From the NCBI GenBank assembly GCA_034440635.1, contig JAOTON010000402.1:124001-188000 (forward strand): a stretch of 64,000 nucleotides of DNA. Direction: 5' to 3'. Positions 35,447 through 45,037 of the stretch are shown in pieces; position 1 is the first letter of the stretch; every line of letters starts with the position of its first letter. The translations under genes were made by a program, and so were the position numbers. A model generated the notes under the pieces. It made no database searches, was not told the DNA's origin, and saw only the letters and a program-made list of their open reading frames with translations. The stretch is from Lepas anatifera (taxonomy: Eukaryota; Arthropoda; Thecostraca; Lepadidae).

Positions 35447-36060
35447 CATCTAGGAAGGGTAGCATTCCTTCGGCTTCTCTCTCTGATGTGAACTTAATGT
35501 TGTGTGAAAGGGAGTTCAAATGTTGGTGTAGGGGCTCAACTTGTGAGGTTTTGACTATTACGAATGTGTCGTCCACATACCTTTTCCATAACTTAACGCC
35601 AGGAGCGAATGTTTCGAGTGCTTTGGTTTCTAGCTCTTCCATCACTAATTCCGCTACTATAGAGCTGACGGGGCTGCCCATGGCAGTTCCACTTATTTGC
35701 TTGTAAAATTGTCCATTTACTTGGAAGTACGTGAGATTAAGGCAAATTCTTAACATACGAACTATGTCGTCTACATCCAACCCCGTCGATGATCTAAAAC
35801 TGTCATCCTCACTAGCCATTTCTTGTTCTACCCTTCTTTGGGCAATTTCGCACGCTAGCTCGGTTGGAATCGAGGTGAAAAGAGACACAACATCAAATGA
35901 CACCATTATTTCGTCATCTGCTATAGCAACTTCTCTTACTTGCTCGGCAAATTTTGTAGAGTTCCTAACGTGGTGGTCCGAGTTCCCTACAAGGCATGCT
36001 AAAATCTTGGAAAGGTGTTTTGAAACATCGTACGTTACAGAGCCTATTGAAGAAACTATT
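35447..36060 (-). mobile_element. Inverted fragment of the Penelope-like element (RT core)
   Basis: Reverse complement of 48190-48802 with few differences; it encodes the RT segment from about SSIGSVTYDV to MLPFLD, including RYVDDTFVI. Breaks are sharp at both ends. It lies head-to-head with the main element, whose N-terminal sequence starts at 36061. Such inverted partial copies joined to a Penelope element are a known habit of the group. Confidence 0.85.
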
Positions 36061-36871
36061 TCTGAAACTAATTCAAACAGCAGAAAAGAAACTTCTAGCA
36101 GAACACATCAAAAATATTATCAAGATAAGAACAAACCTAACGGAAACACAAAACAGAATTAAACAAAACCTTCAAAACAGACGTGAAAGCACCACCTTTA
36201 CTGAAATGAACCGGGTAATCAGTAGAAAACAAGAGCATGAGTCAAATAAAGTAAAAACCAGACAAAAGAAGAAATTTGACAGACGGATCAACAGACGTAA
36301 CGCACCAGCACACATAACAGGAAGAGAAGAGGCAAGTTCAGCACAACTGGTGATAGATCTGGAAGGAAGAGGAAGCGATCTACAGACGTCAGGTACGACA
36401 TCACAAGAAGATTCGGCAGAAAGGATGTCGGAAGAAGATGAAGAAACAAACCAGGAAACAACAAGATCCATCCGTCGGCCCCAGAGCAGATGCGATCGAC
36501 GAATGTGTCACAAACCTCTCCGGAACAGAACTCACAGAAGGAGAACTGTCGGTCCTACGGAAAGGTTTGAACTTCGTCCCCACGCCAAAACATGTAAGTC
36601 ACATAGAATTCATAACAGAAATCGAGAAACTCATTCTTAACTCCAATATGTCGCGCGATGAAGCAAACAGGTTACGTTTTGAAGTTACTAAGACCTTGCA
36701 GTCTTATCATAACACACCTGATAACCTCAGTAAAGCAGAAAGAAAGGGCCTTAACAGACTGAAACAAAGAACAAACCTGGTCATCATCCAAGCGGATAAG
36801 GGTGGCTCAATCTGTGTTCTCACTAAAGAGCAATATCTCAGTAAAGTTAACAGTTTGCTGTCAGACACTAA
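36061..36871 (+). pseudogene. Penelope-like element ORF, N-terminal part
   Basis: A Lys/Arg-rich region (RQKKKFDRRINRR) is followed, after a frameshift near 36440-36480, by LSVLRKGLNFVPTP, AERKGLNRLKQRTN and IIQADKGGSICVL, the conserved blocks ahead of the RT in Penelope-like elements. It stops at 36871, where the Gypsy element inserted; the ACTAA there is repeated at 47995. The joined reading frame continues correctly at 48000. No initiating Met is certain because the 5' end has been replaced by the inverted fragment. Confidence 0.85.
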
Positions 36872-37758
36872 TGTTACCTAGAAGTGCTCTTAGGTATGGC
36901 TGTGAATGATGGTTTTCAAGTTGGTAGGACCTCTCATCGTATTTCGACGAAGAAACGTTGTTTCCTTAAATGTCGATTTATTTGCACCTGGCGTTGTGAA
37001 CAGGTGATGCAACTTAGCCAAAGTTCCAACACTCTCTTGTCTGTACTTGACCTTATAAGTCCTTTATCACTCTACTGACATGCTATCTTCTGCGGCACTG
37101 TGGGCGTCTGCCTCACTATGAGCTGAGCTCATCAGTCCGTACTCACATCTGCTGATCTGTGGCTGTCCTTGCACACACAGGTATATCTATCACTGCACTC
37201 TCTCACTGTCTCTGCATGTCTCTCTAAAGTCTCTCAGCTGCTCTGGGCTGACTCGGCATAATACTGCCTAGTACTACGGTGCAACACTGCATCTCATGCT
37301 CTCCTCTCCTCTATCTCTCTCAATGGCTGGCACTGCACTGCATGAGAGACGCTAGCTCAGCGCTCTTTATATACGCCGAGTCGGCAGGCTTAGTTACATA
37401 CGCCGACCAATCACAATACAATACGTCATAGGCGACAGAGTATGGTTCGATGCACTGGTCTGGAGGCTGATGAAATGCTGATGCAATCCAAGGCCAGACA
37501 GTGGCGTGACACCAGCGTCAGATCTCGTGAGCCAATGAACGTTCGATACGTCATAGGGCGTTGGCTGGGGTGCATCGTACGATGGACCCGTGGTCATGAA
37601 CCGACAGGCTACTGCGCAGTATCTGGCAGAGCTCTTTGTCTGAGTGCGACTGCACTTATAATGGGAGGGGGACGAGAAATGAATATGCATACTAGAGGAC
37701 CATTAATTATCGCGTCATTTAGCAATTAAAGTGAAGTAGTTAATAAATTTTCTTTACA
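36872..37758 (-). repeat. Gypsy 3' LTR (887 bp)
   Basis: Starts and ends TG/CA with a short imperfect inverted repeat (TGTNAC). It carries a TATATAAAG box (37365-37373) and, about 390 bp downstream on the minus strand, AATAAA (36977-36982). Four substitutions separate it from the 5' LTR. Confidence 0.95.
36977..36982 (-). promoter_or_regulatory. Candidate polyadenylation signal in LTR
   Basis: AATAAA on the minus strand inside the 3' LTR, suitably placed downstream of the TATA box. The same hexamer occurs in the 5' LTR at 47213-47218. Confidence 0.45.
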
Positions 37759-37980
37759 TCACAGCGCGAGGTCCTTTGAATGAAATTTTGGATTGTTGTC
37801 TAAAATTTTCGTTCACCAGATCTGATTCTGTTTACAGGCATCTCAATATTTGAAGCATGATATATTTTACATTTAACATTTAAGCAATACGGTTACATGA
37901 GTGAGTTGAACATCTGCACACTATAACATAGCATAACTAGTTGATTACGTAAAACATTCTTCTTCAACACCTTTCATAAT

Positions 37981-38445
37981 CTACACATCAAAGTCCACAT
38001 CTGATCCGGCAACTGCCATTGTTGAATCAAAACTGTCTACTGGGAAGTTCTGATTGATGTAGTACACTGCTTCAGGGGCAGCGTCGGGAGCAGCGACGTT
38101 GGCATCGGCAGCAGCGTTGGCGGTTGTTTCGGCAGCGGTGTTGGTTTCGTCAGCGGTGACCGTTTCGACAGCGGTGTGGTTTTGAGCAGCGGTGCTGTTG
38201 TTGGTTGTTGGGACACTGGTGCTGGTTAGTCCCCAACAGCCAGGTCGTATCCTTTGGGGCACGACTTCGTTTGCTGACTTCCAGTATTGCTTCGAGATGC
38301 GGACGGGTACGTAATCTTCAAGGATCCAACTGGCGCAGGCCATGGGATGTCCTGCCCACTTCACTAATAAGTGAACTTGTCCATCGTTGTCGTGGTAATG
38401 GTCCACGGCAAACTGAATGGCTGGGATAGCTGGAGTGGTGGTCAT
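37981..38445 (-). CDS. Separate chromodomain ORF of the Gypsy element
   Basis: 154 codons. Residues about 12-50 read like a chromodomain: a hydrophobic start, then LLVKWAGHP, then SWILEDYVP, with the aromatic positions of a methyl-lysine cage largely kept (Tyr, Trp, Trp). The remainder is a low-complexity Ala/Thr/Asn-rich tail with an acidic end. In chromoviruses this domain is fused to the integrase C-terminus and directs insertion to marked chromatin. Here it stands alone, about 60 bp after the env stop and just before the 3' LTR. It probably needs its own spliced message. It could instead be a captured host gene. Confidence 0.7.
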   Translation of the reverse strand: MTTTPAIPAIQFAVDHYHDNDGQVHLLVKWAGHPMACASWILEDYVPVRISKQYWKSANEVVPQRIRPGCWGLTSTSVPTTNNSTAAQNHTAVETVTADETNTAAETTANAAADANVAAPDAAPEAVYYINQNFPVDSFDSTMAVAGSDVDFDV

Positions 38446-38504
38446 GACTGCTTGTTGGATGACTGTTGACTGACTGATTGATGCTCATGGTTGAGTCTGA
38501 GCTT

Positions 38505-40373
38505 TTATTCCACCCGAAGACATGTCAGTGGCAGTGCTGCTGACTGCATTTCCGCTGGCGTTGATGTTGATGCTGCTGAGCTCGGTGCTGGTATCGGGGA
38601 GGATTGGGAGCGGTTCGGACATGTTGACCTACGTCTGCGTTTTATGATCACAACGGCGGATGCTGAGGCTACTATGACTAACACAATGCCTATTGTAGTG
38701 CCAGCGATGGGTTTTAAATGGACGCTGAGACGGCTGGATTCCAGGCGCCTTAGCTGGGTACGGAGCTGACTTAACCGATACGTATTATCGGGTACGACAG
38801 GAAGCGATTCAATAGCGAGAGATAGAGCTTCAGTATTGTTCTCCAAGTCACTGAGAATGCTATGCCACACATCATGGGCGTCAGCTATGTAACTGAATGC
38901 ACCGGAAAAAGAGATCTCTGAGTCGAAGCGTCGAAAGGTAGGGAGCGTGAAGAATTTCGTCTGAGCTGAACAACCGAGTTCTAACTGCAAGTGATTTATG
39001 GTTTCAGCTAACATCCTTGTCTCTGTTCCATTTTTACATCTCGTGACAACTTCAATAGGCTCGGATATTATAATCAACCATTCTCCATTTCCGACATACT
39101 GAGCTTTAGGCCTGATGGTTTCCTTACTTGATATTTCCTTATCACAATATCTTTGAATTTTCTCTGTATTTTTGGTGAGCAAGAACGGAAGACACTTGTC
39201 TGATTCCTGAACGATTTCAAGCGGCTTTTGCACTGGGTAGAACGGTAGGGTGCTTTTGATGAAGACATCCACAGAGTTCTTTTCCAAAATCATATACTTC
39301 AGGTTGTCATCTGAGAGAGCAATGTACGAGAAGTCTTCGGTTGTGAACTTTGCAAGATAGTTCTTTCCACTTACAACTTTTGGCGATGCAAGGTTCAGAA
39401 TCTCATAGATTTGAAATCTATCGCGAACATTTACCAGAGGGATGAAAATATTGACATAGAATCCAAACTCATTCCTGGAAACTGATGTATGACTGACCAA
39501 ATAATATTTTTCGATCTCTTCGGGCTGAAACGGTAAAGCAACAGAATTTGGGAGGATGTGACGAATGTTCTCTAGGGTTTTCTGAAACTGAACAGGTTTT
39601 AGAAACGATCTTGACAGAATACCATGTTCTGCAAGACTAGAGTGGAGTTCCAAGTCAGACAGGTAACTTTTAAGATTCTGGAGAGATACTAACAGATCAT
39701 GAAAGATATCTTCCATTTCGTCTGAGATTTCCGTGTATGCCATCATGGCATTTGAAAGTACACGGGTAAGGTATCTTAATTTTTCATCAAGCGTCTTGGT
39801 GTAGTTCATAAGCTTATTCAAAGCTCTACGATTTGTTCTAACCTCTAGAGTGGTCTCATTCAAAATACTAACGTTTTCATCGATGACGTGAATCAGACTT
39901 TTCTGATTTGCCTCCAGATATTGAACATGTTTCAGGATGTCTTTGACATCCGTATTGGTGGCGGTTCCAAACAGACTAGACATTATGTCACCAACGAATG
40001 GGAGCAGAGATCTTTTCGTTCGATGCGTGGTCGGGTTATCCAACAGATTGAAGAGTTCGCGCGTTCTTTGGATTTCACCATTAAGATAGGACTTCTCTTT
40101 GTTCAGGCGATTGATCAAGAGATTTACGCGGTTGCTTTCAAGCTCATGCTTATACTTTGCAATTTTCATGTGAAATTTCATATCAAACTGCTCGATTTGC
40201 TGGCTCATGAATTTTAACGCATCCTTTAAGTTTGCCGTGTGGACTGGTACATGAATAGTCCAGTGATCATAAGAGGCATACATCTGACCTTTGGGTACGA
40301 ATAACACGTTCGACAGGGTTGTTTGGAGGGCAGTTAGTAGGAGGAGACATATTAGTAACTGTTGAATTCTCAT
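38505..40373 (-). CDS. env: Env-like fusion glycoprotein of the Gypsy element
   Basis: About 622 residues, apparently intact. The frame is open to a Met at 40448, but the Met at 40373 is the better start: it directly follows a splice acceptor and begins a typical signal peptide (MRIQQLL then a Leu-rich core). A furin-type RTKR site near residue 120 is followed by a hydrophobic Gly-containing segment ending LFGTAT, the fusion-peptide arrangement of baculovirus F and errantivirus Env proteins. Several N-glycosylation sequons and coiled-coil-like heptads follow. A membrane span (about 22 hydrophobic residues) and a basic RRRR cytoplasmic start lie near the C-terminus. Related proteins mediate membrane fusion; whether this one works is untested. 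Confidence 0.9.
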   Translation of the reverse strand: MRIQQLLICLLLLTALQTTLSNVLFVPKGQMYASYDHWTIHVPVHTANLKDALKFMSQQIEQFDMKFHMKIAKYKHELESNRVNLLINRLNKEKSYLNGEIQRTRELFNLLDNPTTHRTKRSLLPFVGDIMSSLFGTATNTDVKDILKHVQYLEANQKSLIHVIDENVSILNETTLEVRTNRRALNKLMNYTKTLDEKLRYLTRVLSNAMMAYTEISDEMEDIFHDLLVSLQNLKSYLSDLELHSSLAEHGILSRSFLKPVQFQKTLENIRHILPNSVALPFQPEEIEKYYLVSHTSVSRNEFGFYVNIFIPLVNVRDRFQIYEILNLASPKVVSGKNYLAKFTTEDFSYIALSDDNLKYMILEKNSVDVFIKSTLPFYPVQKPLEIVQESDKCLPFLLTKNTEKIQRYCDKEISSKETIRPKAQYVGNGEWLIIISEPIEVVTRCKNGTETRMLAETINHLQLELGCSAQTKFFTLPTFRRFDSEISFSGAFSYIADAHDVWHSILSDLENNTEALSLAIESLPVVPDNTYRLSQLRTQLRRLESSRLSVHLKPIAGTTIGIVLVIVASASAVVIIKRRRRSTCPNRSQSSPIPAPSSAASTSTPAEMQSAALPLTCLRVE

Positions 40374-40400
40374 CCTGTAACACACAGAAAACACACATTT
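40374..40400 (-). promoter_or_regulatory. Candidate splice acceptor for env mRNA
   Basis: On the minus strand, a T-rich tract (GTGTTTTCTGTGTTACAG) ends in AG one base before the env ATG at 40373. Gypsy-type env genes are expressed from a spliced subgenomic RNA, so this site decides the choice of the internal Met as start. Confidence 0.6.
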
Positions 40401-40695
40401 AAACACTTGAAACTTATTGTAACTTAAGCTAAAACGTAACCTAATCATGGTCTTCTAACCATTTGTGGCATCATCTGATCGTATTTGACATCTTGTCAAA
40501 TCACCATTATCCAATTAATGAATCCGTTTCATCCAGTATCTGATGATTTCGTTATGTCTAAGTACTCATTTCACTCTCAAGTGAAGAATCCGATTAATAA
40601 CATCATTACATACTACTTCAACAACATGGCGGCCATTTTCATAAACATATCAACTTTCTGTTGACTGGTTAACACAGTGTCATCCACTGACTTAT

Positions 40696-41391
40696 TCAGC
40701 GGGATCTCAGCTTAACTTCATTTGAATCACCTTTGTCAGGCTTTTCTACGCTATCCCTTACAACAGGTTCATTATGTACAACATCTACAAGATCTACATC
40801 GGCAATATCTACATTTGTACTCTCAATGTCTGATATCTCTGAATCAGACGAGTCATCTGCAGCGATGACTTTATTTGGGGGATAATCATCTTCAGAATCT
40901 TCTGATTCTACGTCGCGGTCTCGCTTGACCGGCACGTATGCGGTTGCATCTGGATTGAGATCCGAATCCAATGGTTCACAAACTCTTTTTGCATCCGGTA
41001 TTGGAGATTCTAAACTACGTTTTGGCTCTCTTTCTCTCTCTTCCCGAATCTGTTTGGCTAATTTCGCCAAGGGAATATCATCCTCCTCGTCTGAGGTAGG
41101 GTTATGCATCCGTTTCGCCAACCTTGAAAGCGGAATATCATCCTCATCTTCAGAGGGTACATCAGGTTTTGATTGGCCAGAGCTGGTATTGAATTGAGTG
41201 TCAGATAGCGCGGGTTCCGAAAATCTAACTGGCACAGGCGTTACATCCATATCATCATCATAAGATAATTTTTGAACTGCGAGGGGGCTGAATCCTGATT
41301 GGGATCTGAGACTTTGATTTCTCTTCATACTTCTGATTAATATGGGCTGGTTCGTTCGAAATGTTACACCACGGTGTATTGGGGTCAGCAC
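40696..41391 (-). CDS. Acidic accessory ORF between pol and env
   Basis: 231 codons, highly charged. Two repeats (EDDIPLSRLAKRM and EDDIPLAKLAKQI) lie near residues 80-115, followed by Asp/Ser-rich stretches and a basic end. The first 44 codons overlap the integrase end in another frame. I recognise no domain. It might be a read-through or frameshift extension of pol, or a separate protein translated from its own RNA. The ratio of acidic and basic blocks would suit a nuclear or chromatin-binding protein, but this is a guess. Confidence 0.5.
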   Translation of the reverse strand: MLTPIHRGVTFRTNQPILIRSMKRNQSLRSQSGFSPLAVQKLSYDDDMDVTPVPVRFSEPALSDTQFNTSSGQSKPDVPSEDEDDIPLSRLAKRMHNPTSDEEDDIPLAKLAKQIREEREREPKRSLESPIPDAKRVCEPLDSDLNPDATAYVPVKRDRDVESEDSEDDYPPNKVIAADDSSDSEISDIESTNVDIADVDLVDVVHNEPVVRDSVEKPDKGDSNEVKLRSR

Positions 41392-42861
41392 GTCTGAGAT
41401 TTTGAGCGTTCACGGTTTTAGTACCACCTTCTAGCTGGTGTTTGATGACAAAAGTGACATCACTAAGCGCCTTTACTACACGATAGTATGGCTTCCAATG
41501 TGAGGTTAATTTTGTTGTGGAGCCAGGGGCTGTGGATGGATCACGAAAGTATACCATGTCACCTACTTTGAATTTTACTGACTGTGCTTTTCGATCATAG
41601 TACAATTTACTCTTTTCATGTCCGAGGGATAGGTTATGCCGAACTTCGTGATATGCACGACTAAGATTTTCCAACATGGTGGGGACATAGTCCTCGCCTT
41701 GGTATCTATATTTGGGTGGCAACAGTGTGTCCATGGGCAAAACAGGGTCACGTCCATGCAAAACGTAGAAGGGGCTGTGTTTTGTTGTTTCGTTTTTGGC
41801 AGTACGATACGCCGAAAGAATTGAAGGAAGCTTTGTGTCCCAGTCGCGTTGGTTTTTGCTCACTAACTTTGCCAACATATCATTTTGAACGCGATGGTAC
41901 CTTTCACAACGTCCGTTGGACTGAGGGTGATACACAGAAGTTCGAATGTGCTTGATGTTAAAGAATGCCGAGATTTGCTCAATTACAACGTTACAGAATT
42001 CTGTTCCATTGTCCGAAACGATGACACGGGGGCACGCGTGTCGAGGGATGATGTGTTCAATGAGTATTTGAGCGACAGTTTCCGCACTTTTTGAATCAGT
42101 GGCGAATGACTCGGGCCAACCAGAAAAAAGATCAACTATGTTAATGATAAACCGATTTCCATTGTAACTCTGAGGGAACGGACCACAAGTATCGATCGCT
42201 ATCATTTCGAATGGATATTTCGGGATCTGCATGTCCTGAAGGGGTGGTCGCTGCTTTCTGAGTTTCCGCATGTTACATGCTACACAAATTTTCAAATGAT
42301 TCACTACGTCACGATACATACCAGACCAGTAATAACGAGATCGAAGCTTGTCATACGTTTTGTCGATTCCTAGATGACCTCCAAAATAACTAGAATGAGT
42401 TTCTTCAACTAACGGCTTCTGCAGAAATTTAGGTATGCACAGTTGAAGACCGGGATGAGGGGTACATTTCGAAGTATCTGTAATACGATACAGTATACTA
42501 TCCAGCACTACATAGCGTTTTGCAACATCACTATGATTTGGATCAGTTGGGTCTTTCAGCATTTTGATTATCTTTTGAATCTCTTCGTCCTCACTCTGGA
42601 GGGTTTCTAAATCAGGATGCTTTGCGAGAAATTCCTGGAATTTCTCCTTTGGGTCTGAACTTTCATCAGAAAGGCACGGTTCTACCGTTGAATCCAACTC
42701 AACACGGGGTGCATGGTCGGAATCTATGATATTGACATCAATGGGTTCATCTCTCTGAGGTTCCAATGTAGAGAGGCTATCGGCCACGGTATTCTGTCTA
42801 CCGGTGACATATTGGATGTCGCAACCGTACTCATCGAGAATAATAGCCCAGCGTTGAATGC
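41258..42861 (-). pseudogene. pol: Gypsy pol, integrase part
   Basis: Integrase joins the cDNA to the host genome. The zinc-binding HHCC module appears as H-x-H-type residues in HSSYFGGHLG and then CVACNMRK. The catalytic core has Asp in MIAIDTCGP, Asp in VSDNGTEF and Glu in SNGRCERYH. The C-terminal part has the WKPYYRV segment like a GPY/F module, with no chromodomain fused to it. The frame from 42787 to 41258 is clean; upstream it joins the RNase H part only across the shift at 42862-42867. Confidence 0.9.
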
Positions 42862-43382
42862 GGGGGGTTTCTCATTTCAGCAGTAAACAAATGTTTCAAC
42901 GGTTTGTGATCTGTCATAATGGTAAATTTCGATCCTAGAAGATAGGGGCGGAGTTTTTGAACGGCATATACGATGGCGTATCCTTCCTTCTCTATGACAG
43001 GCCAATTGAGCTGAGATTTGTTGAGCTGATGTGATAAATATTGTATCACACGTTCACCTTGGTCAGTTTCCTGAACGAGGGCAGCTCCAATTGAATGGTT
43101 TGACGCATCAGTGTACAATTTGTACGGCTTTCCGGTATCTGGATAGGCCAAAATGGGGGCATCTGTCAGAACTACTCTCAAAATGTCGAATGATTCCTGA
43201 CATTCGTCGGTCCAGTGGAAGCGTGCGTTTTTCTTTGTCAATTCCGTCAGAGGCTTCGAAATTTTCGCAAAGTTTGGGATGAACCTACGATAATAGGAGC
43301 ACATACCAATGAATGATCGTACACCTTTCACTGTTGTGGGTGGTTTGAGATCTCGAATGACTTCTACCTTAGACTTGTCTGG
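42862..43382 (-). pseudogene. pol: Gypsy pol, RT thumb and RNase H
   Basis: Includes GVRSFIGMCSYYRRFIPNF, LYTDASNHSIGAAL (RNase H first Asp), WPVIEKEGYAIV and IMTDHKPLKHL, the usual order after the RT core. It is bounded upstream by an in-frame TAG at 43383-43385 and downstream by a frame shift in a run of six C (42862-42867). Confidence 0.85.
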
Positions 43383-43385
43383 CTA

Positions 43386-43879
43386 AATGCCACTTGCTGA
43401 AACTACATGACCAAGATATTTCACTTCCTGTTTGAGGAAATCACATTTCGACATTTTCAGCTTGAGGCCTGCCTTACGCAGCCTGTTGAACACGTCCTCG
43501 ATGTGTTCTAGATGCTCTTCAAACGTTTTTGAGAATATGATGACATCATCGATATACGCGATGGCATACTTGTGTTGTATGCCTTGCAAAACTTTGTTCA
43601 TGAGTTCCGAAAATAGCGCAGGAGCGTTTGTCAATCCAAAAGGTAGAACATTCCAAGAATATAGTCCCAAAAAACATGTAAAAGCAGTTTTGTCAATTGA
43701 GTCTTGATCTGCCATGGCAATTTGCCAATAACCACTTTTTAGGTCTAAAGAGGTGAAGTACTGTGATCCTTCAAGCGATGCTAAGATATCATCAATACGC
43801 GGAAGAGGGTAGCTATTTTTGACGGTGATCTGGTTAAGTTTTCGGTAGTCTACGCAGTAGCGCTTTCCACCATCCTTTT
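43386..43879 (-). pseudogene. pol: Gypsy pol, RT catalytic core
   Basis: The frame opens after a shift at the four-base A run (43876-43879). It contains the segment with TSLDLKSGYWQI (first catalytic Asp), LPFGLTNAPALF, and AYIDDVIIFS (catalytic Asp pair), ending at a TAG at 43383-43385 where related elements have a sense codon. Confidence 0.85.
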
Positions 43880-45037
43880 GTCTACAATGACTATGGGACT
43901 TGCCCAGGGGCTCTGGCTTGGCTGAATGACTCCTGCTTTTAGTAGTTCATTAATGTGATCTTCCACCATTTGCCTTTGGCTAAACGGCAGACGGTAAGGT
44001 CGCTGTTTGATCGGAGCATTGTCTCCAGTGTCGATTTTCATGGTAACCAGATCGGTACGGCCTAAATCAGTCTCGCTTTTAGCAAATAGATCCGAATTGC
44101 GTTCAATCAGTTGCTCAATTTGATTTTTCTGATGTTCCGGGACATGAGACAGATCCGCTTTTTGAATTTTCATGGCAGGGTCCAGTTCTACTTTTGAGGT
44201 TACGTTAACCTGCGCACTTGGTTCTGATGGTTCACTTGATTCACTCTGTTCAACAGCGTTGATTTCAGATGCATCTAGCACCTCAGCAAGTCCTATGACT
44301 TGTCTGGACGGCAGCGTGTGATCACGTGTTGTAGTATTCACAATCACGGCTGGCAAGTGACCTTTTTCATTAGGTCTACTCACTGAGTTGAGTAGTATGA
44401 GTCCAGGTTCGTCACAGAAGTAGGGAGTGTTACTCAATGGCTGTATGGCGCAGTCCTGATCAATCAGCTGCACACGGTTCACGTACGCTGGAACTTCCAC
44501 GTACGACTGTGCTGGGATGGTTGTTTTTTCCGGTAGCCTTACCAATGAGGTGACTGACTGACAGTTTAGATGTTGGGGCCTCAACGGGATCAGATTGTTG
44601 TGAATGTTCATTGTCTTCTTGCCGAAATCTAGCTTGACTCCAAATTCACTAAGGAAGTCGTTGCCTAAGATGCAAGGATGCTTTAGACCTTTGACGATTT
44701 GAAATTTGAACTTGCGACAGAATTTTGAAACTTCAACTGGTAGGGTCGCTGTGCCAAAGTTTTTGAGCTTGTGCCCAGTGACAGATTCAAGAGGGGCACA
44801 ATTTTTGGAGAAGTCCGAAACGTGTTTGGATGAGATTTTGCCAAAGAATTCCTGCGACACGATCGAAATATCAGCACCTGTGTCTACAAGAGTGTACGCT
44901 TTACGGTTTCCAAGGTAGATCCAACACATTGGGGTGTCACGTTTGATGAAAATTCTGGCGATGTTATCCCTAGGACCATTGGGATCTAGGTTTTCCGTCT
45001 GTTCGGTCCCGACAACAGATGGACCACTTAGTTTTCC
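43880..45037 (-). pseudogene. pol: Gypsy protease and RT N-terminus
   Basis: The frame is open from at least 45037, overlapping the end of gag in the -1 frame; the first Met is at 44929. The aspartic protease has DTGADIS near the start and CILGNDFL as its second hydrophobic turn. A linker leads to the RT N-terminus with LLKAGVIQPSQSPWASP. The frame is lost at the A run near 43876-43879 and runs into a stop at 43850. Confidence 0.85.
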
